A stretch of 64,000 bases of DNA from Cryptomeria japonica (GCF_030272615.1 NC_081413.1:557653136-557717135), one strand, 5' to 3'. Shown: positions 41,158 through 53,844, numbered from the stretch's first letter. A program made the numbers and translations. Notes: generated by a model not told the origin, from the letters alone.

Positions 41158-42200
41158 AAACAGGCATCCCCTGTCAGTTTGTACATACAATTCTATTGTG
41201 TTAGTTTAGGTGTGTCAGTTTTGTTGTGAGTCGAGCCTTTGTTTTGAGTCATTTTGCGAAACCAGAGATTTTGAGGTTCATTGCTTGGTACTTTGCAGTC
41301 CCAATCCCCACGTAGAGCCACTGTTGGCAGCACATATAAAAATTTCCATTCTATATGTCTCCTTGTTTGAGTTATGCTCACATCGGATCCGTTGGTCAAG
41401 TCATTTGTTTAAAATTCCTCATGTAATCCAGTCATTGCTATCTTGTTCAAGTTTCACTGCATTGAACTTGAACTTGAACCTTTTGGGTTCAAGGTTCAAA
41501 GTTCAACGGGCGTTGTATTAAAAGTTTTTCCTCCCGTGCGGTTTTAAGTCTTCCCTAGTTCTTGTTGGTGTTTTACATCGTTTGAACCTTGAACTTGAAC
41601 CTTTTTGGCTCAAGGTTCAAAGTTCAAGATTTGTCATGCTTATGATTTGTGTCATGATTGTTTCGCAAGGTTCAAAGTTTGATGTTTAGGCTTCTTGGAG
41701 ATCATGTGACTTGGCATGAGGTGGCGGTGTGGATTTTAAGATATGATAAATGACGACAGAGGAGAGGAATATTATTTCTTTAATGATTTGAAATCTGTTA
41801 TTTATAGAAAGTATGGTGTGAGGATTCATATTGTTAGATATGAAGTGACTTAGCATTTAAGGCATGCTTGAGCGCAATCATTTTAGAGTAAGGTCACACG
41901 AGTGAAGAGTAATGGGGATAGTTCATTGTAATCATGGGTAAGATTTTCCCAGCGTTTAAATTGAGTAGTTGTCATGTCGAGATTATCATTTTCTTTGGAT
42001 AAGTTTTAAGAAGAAGTTTTTAGAGCGGGAAGAAACAGACTGCGACACGGGTTTGCAGATGATAGAGGAAGGTATGTTCAACAACTTTCTCAATTGTTGC
42101 AGTTTGTTTTAGAAAAGATCTGGGTATTTTGCTAGTTGTTTGTTTCCCTTTTCCCTTTTCTTCTTTGCCTAGGTTAATTGGAGAAAATCACGAGCTAAAC
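41158..42200 (+). other. Pol-to-extra-ORF spacer of the gypsy element
   Basis: About 1 kb without coding support, holding the hairpin repeats described separately. In Athila/Tat-type elements such a spacer often contains the splice acceptor or promoter for the extra ORF. A pyrimidine stretch (tttcccttttcccttttcttctttgcctag, about 42,144-42,173) ends in AG 28 bases before the ATG and would serve as a 3' splice site; this is inference. Confidence 0.4.
41462..41679. repeat. Two hairpin-forming repeats plus a half copy (ggttcaaagttcaa family)
   Basis: 41,462-41,480 (ttgaacttgaacttgaacc) faces 41,485-41,506 (gggttcaaggttcaaagttc...), an imperfect hairpin with a TTTT loop. A second copy occupies 41,582-41,601 and 41,607-41,628. 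A third half-copy (gcaaggttcaaagttt) ends at about 41,680. They lie between pol and the extra ORF of the gypsy element. Confidence 0.7.
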
Positions 42201-44359
42201 ATGAGGCCTACTCTGCCTAAGTTAGTGAGCTCATCTTCCCTTGTAAGTTCTTTACCAGAGCTGGATTTAGATGATTTCCTAGAAAGAGTACGGAACCTAG
42301 CCGCTGATCCTATGATGAGAGATATTGCACAGAGCGGATTATTGGAAGCAGCCGCATTTCCCACAGCTGCTCCTTGCCCTGAGTTGGTTTTAGAATGTAT
42401 GAATCGCTATGATAAGGGTAACAGATGCATAAGGAAAAATAATGGTGAGGTTTTGTTATCCATTGATAGACAAACAGTAATGGCCGCCATGGGTATCCCA
42501 CATCGGGAACCTTATGAAGATTGGACAATTGGAAAATTTTATGGAATTTTCTCTAAGAAAAAGCAGTATTACAGAACTGTCATCGCCCGAAATTGGCTTT
42601 TGAAGTTCCAAAAAGGAGGCTCAAGGCTGCCAAGACCCCTAACCCGTGAGCATTTGATTCTTGCAATCAAAGATTTGGTAATATTGTTGAGCATAGTTAA
42701 GGGAAATTCACACTCCTTTTATTGGGAGGACTGGATGTATTTCTTCATCTAGGTCACTCTAGACAAAAATCGGTTCATTGACTGGGGAACTGTTATTGCA
42801 GAAAGGCTACACGAGGGTTTGAGTAATTACTCAGGGATGTCAAATTTCTATATGTCTTCATACCTGTTATATATGCTTGCTTGTGTGAGGGAATGGTCTA
42901 GATTGTCCCATGTAAAATGGGTTCAAGGCATAAAAATTTATGAGTATCACCCCCATTCGACTTTAAAAGGACATGTTGATGATTATCTCCGCTGGAATGA
43001 TATTTTTGCTGGAGGTTGACCTTTGAATTACAAGATAACTTGCATAGGAGGATGTCCGCAGAAGTCGTTGAACTAGTTAACATCTATGGCAATTTATTTA
43101 CACAGTTTAATCACTTCACTTACCTAAGGGTTGGAGGTTTTAAAGGCGAACACTTTAGGCTACCCAGGTATGTTTCAGACTCCTATATTTTGATTAAAGT
43201 TTCCAGGTAGCTAGCCTATGTCAGAAAGGATTATGGTGAGGATTCTGACACAAGTGGAATTTTTCCCATCGATTTAGGCCATTACAGTTGTAGGTCCGTC
43301 TCTGATGCGCTAAATCTTGAGCTAGAATTTAAGAGATTTATTTTGAAAACCTTTGTGAAAAGGGATAACTTTGATAGTAAAGGTTTTATTTCTCAATATG
43401 TGAAGAAGATGGTGCCTGATCAACATGTGTCCCAGTTGGAGGATTATTGGGAGGGTTGCCTGAATGAATTTGAAGTAAGAAAAAGGAGTTGGTCCAGGTT
43501 AACCTTGAAACAGATTCATGACATGAAATTGCCAATGGATACTTCAGGTGTCACCACTAATAATGAAGATGTACTGGATTCAGAGTTTATGAAATGGGTA
43601 CATAATGAACCTCTCCCAGAGGTGGATTGGAGTAAAAAGATGGAAGATAGCATTCAGACACGCACCTTTAGCGTAATTCGCAGGACAGAAAATTGGCTTA
43701 GGAGTTGTCGATTTCATCCAACGAGAGCAACCAGTTCAAGAAACAAAAGTAGGAAGAGGAAGACCACAAGCAAAACTTTTGTTTTAACTAACATCCCTAT
43801 TTTTGTTGCAGGAAAAAGGCAAACAAAGATTAAAGAAGAGAAACTTGAAACCTAGGCTAAACTTTCTATTGGTGGTCAGGTTACCAGGTCGAGGTCCAAG
43901 AAGAGTTTTTAGTTGCCGGCTCCCCATCTCATTCTTGATTTGGACAAAGAGGAGGTACTGTGCGATATGGCATCCCTTGTTTCTGACAGAGACAAGGTTT
44001 CAACTGGCGTAGATGCTACTTTCCAAGACTTAGGGATGCTTGATATCCAGTCTCATGCAGACAGTGCCACACTACTACTTTCAGAAGGATCTCCCCCCAT
44101 GCCATCTAAGGAACTGACTCTGGCACCTAAGTGGTTAAGTGACTCAATTACAAGGAAAAGAAATGTGGTTCCTATTTCGGTATCAATGGAGGATGCTGTG
44201 AGTAAATGTCTGGGAAAATCCACGAAGCCTAAAAGGCTAAAAATGGAGGCTATGATTGGTTTTGACGAAAGCACAAAGCATTGGACTGCAGACATTGCCA
44301 AATCCACATCTAATAAAGATGTTGTTACTGCTTCAGAAGCAGATTATGCCATTGAATGA
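42201..44359 (+). pseudogene. Retroelement-associated extra ORF (function unknown), member A
   Basis: Starts at ATG 42,201 (MRPTLPKLVSSSS) and runs about 720 codons in the orientation of the gypsy pol just upstream. Residues 70-100 contain NRYDKGNRCIRKNNGEVLLS. The middle has WGTVIAERLHEGLSNY then FYMSSYLLYMLACV, a helical, hydrophobic module. The last third is Lys/Arg- and Ser-rich (SRNKSRKRKTTSK, about 43,735) and then acidic. Lesions: TAG at 42,750, a frame change near 43,015, and TAG at 43,208, 43,853 and 43,907. The YD-RCIR motif and the helical module are shared with the minus-strand genes at 55,069-58,649 and 61,419-64,000. It may be the env-like/additional ORF of an Athila/Tat-type element. 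No enzyme motif, signal peptide or convincing Zn finger was seen. Confidence 0.65.
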
Positions 44360-44383
44360 GTTGATTTGGGGGTTAGAACCAGA

Positions 44384-44620
44384 CACTAACACATTTGGAC
44401 TAGATTTTCGACTGAGGTTTCTGACGGAGAAGGTATATTGTGGCCAAATTTGATTTTTTTTGAAAAAATGCCCGCATTCGTTGTAATTCTGATGGAAATT
44501 TCCCTTTTGGTTTCGACGAAAAAGGCATTAGCAATTAGAATTTTCTTTTTTTCAAAAAATTGCTCGAGTTCATCGTAATTCCGACAACAGTAGCCATTAC
44601 AAAATAAAAAAAGAGGCGGG
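44384..44620 (+). mobile_element. CACTA-type terminal sequence, copy related to 9,082
   Basis: Starts CACTAACACATTTGGAC 25 bases after the extra ORF ends, then follows the same order as 9,082-9,320: tttctgacggagaaggta, ttgtggccaaatttgattt, gaaaaaatgcccgcattcg and an A-rich end. A TAGTG string occurs at 44,769-44,773, but the flanking triplets (AGA and GTT) do not match, so the right end is unproven. Confidence 0.55.
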
Positions 44621-44884
44621 GAATTCATTTGTGAATTGCAATCTCGCGTAGGCATCCGTGGCAAATTCAACCCCCAAGAACATCAAACCCGCGTTGAAGG
44701 CAATCCCACGCAGGAGGTAGATTCAAATTGCCCTAGTTTTTGATTTCATGTTGCAAAAAATATACATGTAGTGGTTAATTGTCCTAGTTTAATCTCATAA
44801 AACCATAGAACTGTGATTGAGGAGTGAGCGTTCAATTTTGTAGTAGCAATCCCTTCCTCCCGTATACACGTGTGTCGATTGTTC

Positions 44885-45580
44885 ACATGAGATCACATTT
44901 CTTTGCGGCATCATATCAAATAATTCACGACCCTTGTCCATGTTTCCACATTTTGCATTCATGTCAAGCAGGGCATTTGCAAGTACAACACCTAACAAAA
45001 TTCCTCTATACGTTATGCTTTGATGGATGTCCATACCCTGTTCCAAAGCTCCCATTTTTGCACAGGCAGGGAGGATGCTAGCAAAGGTTATGGAATTTGG
45101 CTTTATGCCTTCCAATTTCATTTGCTTGAAAGTGTCTGAAGCCTTTTCGACAAATCCATTTTGTGCATATCCAACAATCGTTGCAGTCCACGAGACAACA
45201 TTTCTTTCAGGCATTCTATCAAATAGTTCACATGCCTTGTCTATGCTTCCACATTTTGCATACATGTCTACCAGGGTAGTTATAACTACAACATCTGACA
45301 AAATTTCTCTATCCTTTATGCTTCGATGAATGTGCATACCCTGTTCCAAATCTCCCATTTTGGCACAGGCAGGGAGGATAGTAGCAATGGTCGTGGAATT
45401 TGGCTTTACACCTGCCGATTGCATTTGCTTGAAAGTTTCTAAAGCCTTCTCAACAAATCCATTTTGTGTAGTTGCAAATACATCTGACAAAATTCCTCTA
45501 TCTTTTATGCTTTGATGGATGTCCATACCTTGTTCCAAAGCTCCCATTTTGGCACAGGTTGGGAGTATGCTAGCAAACGT
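44885..45580 (-). pseudogene. Pentatricopeptide-repeat (PLS-type PPR) gene fragment
   Basis: Minus-strand frame open from about 45,580 to a stop at 44,795, with PPR similarity ending near 44,885. Repeat landmarks: ILPACAKMGDLEQGMHIH, LVDMYAKCGSIDKACELFD, MPERNVVSWTATIVGYAQNG and FKQMKLEGIKPNSITF, in the P-L-S order of plant organelle RNA-binding PPR proteins. The join ILSDVFATTQNGFVEKALETF lacks one LVDMYAKCGS unit present in the next repeat, an internal deletion. After NVIS the frame runs 29 residues into unrelated sequence. No start Met, targeting peptide, E or DYW domain is present. It is a fragment, probably carried in by a transposon or left by retroposition, and not a working editing factor. 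Confidence 0.82.
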
Positions 45581-45589
45581 AACTAAAGA

Positions 45590-47178
45590 AATGCAATGAT
45601 CAGCTCCAAAGACATCAAACCACTACTAGCAAACCCAAGAGTCTAAAATATGATAGGGAATAGTGTGAGTTGTCCTGAAATAAAATATTTTATTTTCAAT
45701 TTCAACTGAAACATAATTACTCGGCCATTTAATGTTATTAATAAGTGTTTAAATTATGAAAGAGATAAATGGTTGGCCACAAGTACATGAGTTAGTAAAT
45801 GCACACAAATAAGTGAATTTGATATTCAAAACTATCTACAATGAATTCAATTCTTGTCCATTAGTCATTTATGTTTGCAATAAGCATCTTTCTTTGTTTT
45901 TCTCAATCTTTAATCATAGTTATGTGCATATTTCACATTCTATAATTAGGATATCAATTGCTATGGCTGAACACTAGCATGATGTTTGTGTTGTGGTATA
46001 GATGCATGGAAACATAATTCTGGGATTGTTATATTATAGAGATCATAAATCTAGATATCGCATATTAGTTCTAGCTCTTCTTGGATTGAGTCTAAAGTTG
46101 ACATACAGTCATAAAGCCATTATTAGCAGATCTATCCATTTCTAGTAAAGACAATTGAGAAAGTCATTTTGATATTGAGAGTTTCTTATCTTTTTACCTA
46201 TTGATCATTATTAAGCCATAATATTTAGGTCTATTTATCTCTCTTGCAAAACCTTTGTAAGTGTCCTCGATTGCCCCTACTACTCACTCTTCAATTCAAA
46301 AAAATGGAGTTCTAAAGATTTGTTGCACAAGATGGTGTTGAACGTATCAACAAGGCTAGCATGGAAGGCATGTTCAAGCTTCCACTTGTACAACTTACAA
46401 CAAATGATTTGTTGATAGAATAAATTCTTGAAATAGGGATACAATCAAAAGACAAGTAAGTACATACAAACCTCCTCAATTGAAAGTAAAATCTGTGTAT
46501 AAAAAGAGTACATTGAATCCCAATCCATAAACACAATAGAGATACCAATGGAGACTTAATTGGATGTAGCATGTCGTACCAAAGTTGTTAGAGTATGCTA
46601 AGATAGTACATAATGTTTCCTAAAGCCACATTAGTATTTTACCCAGATAATTATCTACCAAAACTAACTATAGTAATCCTTTTGAGGATTCATTTCATGG
46701 TGCTAGATCTTCATTTAGTTCCACTTCTTGTTGGAGAAAAGAACAATTATTTCTTGAGGTAGATGAATATGACATCAACAAAGGACAAGACCCTTTCTAG
46801 AATATAACAAATTCTACTCCAACAAAAGATCATGGGGGTTTCACTAGAGATATTGAATAAGAGATAGACTTCTACTGCTGCATTAAAAGCATTGGCATGC
46901 TCTTCATTTATTGATGTAAACTCTCTGTGACGCCACCACAACCAACAAAGGTGTAAAAAGTTGTTTGCAATGCATGGATTTTTAGGATTGTCCTTTGAGA
47001 AAACATAATTAAAGTATGGAAGCAGGATCTGCCAGCTCCTGAGGGAATCTTGATGAAAAATAACTATAAAATATTTGGGCAAGCTTATATGCAAAATAAG
47101 CAAACTAGAAATCTAAATTCAATAAGATGCTCTGTTTAATGATGATAATTTCTATTTTCTTTCCTGTGAAGAAAGACC
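45590..47178. other. Spacer upstream of CACTA copy 2
   Basis: AT-rich. A plus-strand string open at about 46,310-46,425 (AQDGVERINKASMEGMFKL) and stop-broken sequence to 47,100 look like old coding sequence, but I cannot name it. The 5' terminus of CACTA copy 2 should lie here; no clear CACTA tip matching the other ends was found. Confidence 0.35.
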
Positions 47179-50100
47179 ATGTCAGAAAATATCAACGAAC
47201 AACAAAATAAGGAGACAATTGCTAGATTGTGGTCTAACTTTAAAAGAAAAGGTGATGGAAAATGTTACTGTTTGTGCAAAATTTGTAAGGGGTTAAAGGC
47301 TAGAAGACTTCTAATCAAAATAGCAAAGAAACATTGTAGGCTGCATGGTCACATTGAAGGTGGACATGATTATCATCCATTGGTAATTTTTTAATTATAT
47401 CGTGGCGACAATTTATATACATAATAAATCACGTGATGATGAGATCATGATCACGGTTTATTTGTTCCTATCAATTTTATATAGGTCGAGCACCTCGGAG
47501 CACATGGTATGGATCAACACAACCCTGAGAATATGGTTTTCAAAGTGGATGAACATGGAGGTGTGAATATCGAAGCTAAAGATAATGATCCCATGGAAGA
47601 TGACGATCATGAGCCAGAAAACACAATTGAAGATGATGGTACAAATACATTGATCCATGACTCATTTAGTACTCGTGCAGCTGATCATGATGATGAAGAT
47701 GACCTTGATGTTGTTCATGATGTCCCTCTACTTGAGAAGGCATCTGAGGCCCTTTACGAAGGCTCGTAGGCAACTCTTCTCTCCGATGTATTGTTGTTGG
47801 TGAACTTGAAGGTTATGGATGGTTTATCCAACATAACAATGTCACGTATGTTAAGGTATGTCATATATGTCATAATAAGCTGTGAATCATGTTGTACCAT
47901 TAATATTCTTTATTATAACAAATTATATTTTTTCACTGTAGATTGATAGGTGAGTTTTTGTTACCACCATCAAATATTCTACCTCGCTCATACCAAGAAT
48001 TATCTGTCATTATGAAAGATATTGGAATGGAGTATCAAGAAATAGATGCTTGTCCCAATGATCATATTATATATCACAAACAACATGAATTTCAAACTCA
48101 ATGCCCTGAATGTCATATCAGTAGATATCAAACAGATCAAATAACAAAAAGGTTTCCTCGCAAGGTTCTTCGCTATATTCCCATTATTCCACGAATGCAA
48201 TGATTATTCAAGTGCAGTAACTTGGCACAATTTATGGATTACCATGCACGCAATAGAAGTCGAGATGACATTATTCGAATGCCTGCAGATGGTTCAGCAT
48301 TTATGGACATAGAGGAAAAGTGGCCACACTTTAAAGAAGAACCTCGTAATCTCAGGCTTTCATTGGCAGCGGATGGTGTCAATCCATTTGGAGAGATGAG
48401 ATCTGTTTACTCAGTGTGGCCTGTTTTTGTTATCAACAATAACATTCATCCATGGATGTCAATAAAGAGGGAGCACATAATGTTGGCAATGATTGTTCTA
48501 GGTATTTTATCATTTAAATATAGTCGTCTAAATTTAATTATAAATATTGCAGTAAAATGGTCATAATAATTATGTAATGTTTTTGTTCATTTGATTAGGT
48601 AAGTACCAAGTTAAAGATATGAATGTATATATCAAGCCTCTTATCGAAGAGTTGCTGGAGTTATGGAATGGTGTCACTATGTATGTTGTCTCTAGACCAA
48701 AAGGACAAAGACAATTTCAATTCCATGCGATGCTTCTATGGACAATACAGGATGCCCTGTGGCTAACACATTTTTGTGGTATGTTATAGTGTTTAAGTTG
48801 TGCATGAACATTATAATTAAAAAAATTATCATATTTAATCCAATTATACATTATCTTGTAGGTCTTCAAACAAAGGGAAAAATTGCATGTCCTGTTTGTG
48901 GTCCAAAGATGAAATCTCATCATTCAAAAAGTTTAGGAAAGCAGGTGTTTGATGAGTATAGGCACTTTCTCCACAAAAATCATAAGTATCGAAATACTTA
49001 AAAACATCTTTTCAATGGGAAAGAAGAGAATACATCAAAGCCACAAAGAATGACACCTCACCTGTGGAAGTTGGAATATAATAGAATTAATCGTCAAGGT
49101 AATGCCATTCCATCTATTGGTTTGTCATTAAACATATTTTCTATTTTCTTTTGTTTACTGATGATGTGATTGATGATCATGAAGGTCATGAAGGCATAAA
49201 TGACCACCTTCCTAAGGGAATAAAAATTTATCCCCGACAATTTAGTAGGTTGCCCTACTACGAGCAGTTACAAATTGTTCATTTGTTTGATAGTATGCAT
49301 ATTGGAAAGAATATAACAGAGACAATATGGAAAATATTGGATGGAAGGCATGACAAAGAAAAAATTGTCAAAGTGACATTCAGGATTCCAATCATGCAAT
49401 GATAAATGTCATTCAATCAAATAGCCATGGAGACCATATTAATATAAGTGAGCTTCCTTGGTTATTAACGGACCAACAAAGAAATGCTATAAAAGAAGTC
49501 ATATGAAAAATTCGATTTCCCACATGATTTGCTGTGAACATAAACAATCTCATATCAAAGAAAAGTGAATTTGGGCCAGGGATGAAAACACATGATTGGC
49601 ATACCTTCATTAAGGTAATTCATGTTCTTGTGTTTTTAGTATGTATTTAAGTACTACGTGTACGTGTACTTTTCATTATGTTACAAAAAAATGTAAAGAT
49701 AATTTTATAACTATTGCAGTACGTTCTACCTCTATCTCTCCTAGACGACTTCGACAATAATGTCAAGCAAGTCATATATGATCTTGGAAAATACATGAGG
49801 TAAGTAGTGATATTTGTTTAGTTTGTTGTATAGATATTATATTTGCAATTTGTTTTACTTGTTATGTAATATATTTTTTTGCATCTTGAATACCTTGTAG
49901 GTGGTTGTCATGTAAAGAAATCCATAAAGACGATATAAAATATTGGAAGAGAAAAATTCCTCATTTAATGTGTGAAATGCAAAAGTGTCTACCTCCAGCT
50001 TTTTTCAATGCACAAGAACACTACCTCATACACCAAGTTGAGGAGATTGAATTGTGTGGACCTGTACACACTAGGTCAATGTGGATGGTTGAGAGGCACT

Positions 50101-51220
50101 TGAAATTTTTGAACGCTTTGGTTTGACAAAGAGCACATCCTAAGGGTTCTATGGTGGAGGGATATATGGTATACCAGACTATGGTGTACATTTTTTAATA
50201 TCTTCCTAAGTTTGTAGCAAAGATCCACGTGGATCACATTTGGGATCCCAACACCATTAACAAATTCGAAGGGGAGTACTTGACGGGGAAAGGTAGATTG
50301 AGGAAAGTGAGAGGTAATTATAAGATGTTATTGTATTTAATTAATTATTAATCTTCAAAATAAATCGGTTTTAAGACATCTATTTATTTTTTGTATAGTT
50401 GGTCAAGAGTGGGATGCACTACATTTGTATATTGCAAACAATCTTGATTGGATGATGGTATGGATTGAACGTTGTCAACATTCTGGATGCACATTAACAT
50501 GGGAAGGTGTGGCTACATTGGTTAAAGAAGCACATCGTAATGGAGATTCCAATGTTATGCAAAGGGAAATTGATTTAGCATATGGTTTAAGAGATAAATA
50601 TGTACGTATAAATTTATTAATCACCCATATGTTTATCAACTCACAATGCAATAAATTTTACATGTTTGACATATCGCAAGTCAAACACCACAACGCTATG
50701 TGTTGCAATGGTCATAAATTTTGTATAAAAAAGTTGGATGACACGAAGAAAACTTGTGATTCTAGCATCATTGCAGTCTTTGAGGTGACAAATATTTCAT
50801 TGAGAAATGACATTCATCCTCAACATTCTCAAAATCGATACTATGGCATTTTGGATGATATACTTGAGTGTGACTTTAATTCCTTCAAATTAGTTTTGTT
50901 CATCATCAAATGGTATAGGCTACGATTGAATAAAAATGATCCTGATAGAACTGTTATTGAACATGATAATGGTTTTATAATGCTAAATACAAGGTCATTT
51001 GAACCAGTTGGGGATGAGCCCTATGTTCTTCCAAGCCAATGTGAGCAAGTATTTTACTCAGAGGTTCCACATAAACTGGGTTGGTCATTTGTTGTTAGAC
51101 ATGATCCAAGAGGAAGGCCAATAAAGTATAATGTGATGGAAGAAGAAGATACCGAAGAAGTAGAAGATGAAGTGGATGATGATCACGATCAACAATTTCT
51201 CAATGACGATGAAGAAGACG

Positions 51221-51264
<44 letters not shown>

Positions 51265-51270
51265 TGGTGA
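47179..51270 (+). pseudogene. TNP2-type CACTA transposase, copy 2 (best preserved)
   Basis: Begins ATG at 47,179 (MSENINEQQNKETIARLW) with a Cys/His cluster (CYCLCKICKGL, then HCRLHGHIEGGHDY) like the N-terminal transposase-associated domain of TNP2. Exon 2 (47,486-47,850) is acidic. Core at 47,950-48,500: CPECHISRYQ, WPHFKEEP, SLAADGVNPFGEM, WPVFVINNNIHPWMS. After introns come CPVCGPKMKSHHS (48,885), LFDSMHIGKNITETIW (49,288), LPPAFFNAQEHYLIH with RSMWMVERHLKFL (49,990-50,110, DUF4218-like), and the DUF4216-like part in one long frame, 50,425-51,270, ending in an acidic poly-Asp tail. Lesions: TGA after RMQ at 48,200, TAA after KYRNT at 48,999, a frame break near 49,372, TGA after NALV at 50,124 and a stop near 47,767. 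Most but not all catalytic-core sequence is present. It is probably inactive. Confidence 0.82.
51205..51270 (+). repeat. (GAT)n tract encoding poly-Asp
   Basis: Nearly pure GAT repeat at the 3' end of the transposase frame, ending GGATGGTGA (stop). It is the counterpart of 18,345-18,526 in copy 1 and continues into sequence found at copy 1 18,830, so the deletion between them ran from one GATGGTGAT string to another. Confidence 0.85.
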
Positions 51271-51689
51271 TTTATGATACATATGTGATGGATTACATGT
51301 TTATGATGACACATGATATGTGATGCTCAATTACGTATATGATGACACATCATGTAATGCTTCTAATGCTTATGATATGTATGTATTTATTGTTTATCAA
51401 CTTACAAATGTAGTAATGCTTGTGATGCTCAGTTGATGGTGTTGATTTTAGGTATAGTCCCTGTGTGATGTTGTCACCCTTGGTGGGAACAAGCCATTGA
51501 CTACAGACATCGTCAACCATTTAGTTGAGGATCCTGCATAGTCTACATAAAGTAAAGGTAAGGAATTAAAAAATTTACAATGATTTTGATGACAACATCT
51601 TTTTATTATTTAATACTCTTTTTGTCTACAAAGTTCATGTTGTGTACTATGTAATTTCGCTAACGTTTTTAATACTTTTTCTTTGTCAC

Positions 51690-53297
51690 AGGCTGACATG
51701 GATCCTTCACATATCGCAAACAGAGATGTAGCTTGCGATACTTCTATCAAGAAGGTAAACCTCATTGTAATTGTACAAATTAGATAGAAGCAAACTGTTA
51801 CATTATTATGTTCTTTTTTTTAGTGATTTATACTAATTTTGTAATTGTTAATGATATTCTTGACACAGAGGGATGTTCGAGGAAAGGGAACGGGAGTTGC
51901 AGTACTTGAGCACCTTTCTATGGATTCTTGACCCATTTGGAGAGGAACCTAAAGTACGAGCGTCCCCCCATGATTCCAGAGAGGGAGTGGAAGGACCTGA
52001 TTTTGGATGCTAAGGAGAGAATTGAAAGGAAAAAAGGAAATACACCACTAGACGCCAAAAGAAGGTATGAGATACTATTAAGAATGTAATTATGTACTAA
52101 TTAATTACTCTTTATATTTATATAATCTAACATATTTCAAACTTTTTATAGACTGAGTGACACATCAAAGGCAACCAAGGCAGGGCAAGAAAAGCATGGG
52201 CAACACAAACTCAACTCTAGTGGTTACATGAAACTTGTTGCACGAATTGTAAGTATCTCATGTAAATGAAATATTGCATCAAAATATTAATAAATTGCAA
52301 ACGTTTTTTTTATCAAACAATGCAAGCAAAATTCACGGTACCAAGAAAAAATGCAGGGCTCTAAATTCAATAGAGCGCCCACAGAAGATGACAATAGAAT
52401 TGTCTACCAGCAAGGCTATTCAGTCGTGGCTGATCGGCTACAAGAATTGAGTGGGCATACACAACATTTGAGTGCATCTGTCACACGGGTAAATATGGTA
52501 AATGGAAGTTGTTTCAAATTGAATACTTTACCAATAATCTAATTGATGTTGAGTTCCAACATAAAGTGACTATATTTGTTTTAAATAAGCAGACAATGAT
52601 AACAATGTGCATGTCATTGGAATGCAACATGCTAATTGTGAAACACCACCTGCACATGAAGGTCTAAATGTGCATCCCAGTAGTGGAGGTATTTATTTGC
52701 TATTCAAATTTATTTATTTAGCTATTAATACAAGTATATATATCTTAATTTGTAATTAGAGTATTAATTAATGCAAGCTTTTTTGTTAATATTTTAGAGC
52801 ATGTAGTCGATAGTGAGCAAGTGGAGCATGATCTGGGTACACAACCTCAAGAACGTGATGTTCCCCACTTAGGTAAAGAGGACCACCATTATTGATTTAA
52901 ACAAATATAATTGCAATTGGTGTTCAACATTAATGTAATCTTTAGTATTTCAACTCCAGATGATCTAGAGGGTGTTGAACATGTTGAGGTTGAGGCTACA
53001 CAAAATGACGTGGCCCCATCAGGTAAAGAGCACAACAATTATGTTCTCTAAATTAATGAAATACTTGTAACAATAATAATTTTTTTTTTTGAATTTAACC
53101 CATTTATTTGTTATTGCAGAGGACCCCCCTTTGCTTCAGTGTCCTCGTCCTCAATATAGGACTAGGCATACATTGAGATCACGAGTAGTTGGCGAACATC
53201 TGCAAAGGGGGAAAATGATGAAGAAATCGATGTTCCACTTAGTCTTTTCATAGCTTCAAAGAAAAAGAAAAAAAAGAAAGAAATGATTGTAATCTAA
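51690..53297 (+). pseudogene. Second CACTA gene (tnpA-like), copy 2, internally deleted
   Basis: First exon after cacag at about 51,691: DMDPSHIANRDV. After the 1.3-kb deletion the frame resumes at about 51,950 with ERPPMIPEREWKDLILDAKE. It continues with SDTSKATKAGQEKHGQH (about 52,160), MQGSKFNRAPTEDDNRIVYQ (52,351, an open exon with SGHTQHLSASVTRV), DDLEGVEHVEVEATQNDVAP (52,962) and a basic block QYRTRHTLRSRV (about 53,150). A frame change near 53,195 and an indel in the terminal Lys run remove the stop used in copy 1. Function as for copy 1: a probable DNA-binding accessory protein of the element, now broken. Confidence 0.55.
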
Positions 53298-53844
53298 CTA
53301 ATTTGATAATGACTGATTTTTATGTGTTAGTGAATGTAATTATGTGCTAATTAATGGTTATGGATGATATGTGTTAATTAATATTGATGAATGTTGCGTG
53401 TTAATTAATGTTAATCAATATTATGTGTTAATGAACATTATGTGATATTAATGAATGAATGCTATATTTTATTAATGGTAGAAAGAATTAATGAATGAAT
53501 GTTATAAGATGTTAACGGGGAATTTAGAGTGATGTTGGGGGGGGGATGGGCCAAATGAGCTTCCACCTTCACGTGGTTGGCCCTATTAAGTAGAGAATAT
53601 TAAACTATTCTCGAAACCAAGCGAAGCTCAACAAGGTAACACACTTTTCAATATTTCATTATGTTGCATAGTTAATCTTATAAAATAATGTATATTGAAT
53701 CTTAATTGCAGGGTGCAAGTGGAGCCAACACGAACAACAACACCACAAGTTGCTGGGTATAATGAACTCCCATATTGTCTTGTCTATACACGAAGAATAT
53801 GAGTTGCTTCAAGTGTTGATATCCAAGGTAGCACTGCAAAAGTT

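Noticed and set aside
41462..41628. ttc/gaa repeats as heat-shock elements
   Set aside because: Heat-shock elements need alternating GAA and TTC at 5-bp steps; here the TTC repeats run in one direction at 7-bp steps within each arm.
44769..44773. TAGTG as the right end of the CACTA element starting at 44,384
   Set aside because: Flanking triplets (AGA, GTT) are not a duplication and the adjoining sequence does not mirror the left tip.
47458..49610. Minus-strand frames across CACTA copy 2
   Set aside because: Shadows of the plus-strand transposase exons; the plus-strand readings carry the TNP2 motifs.
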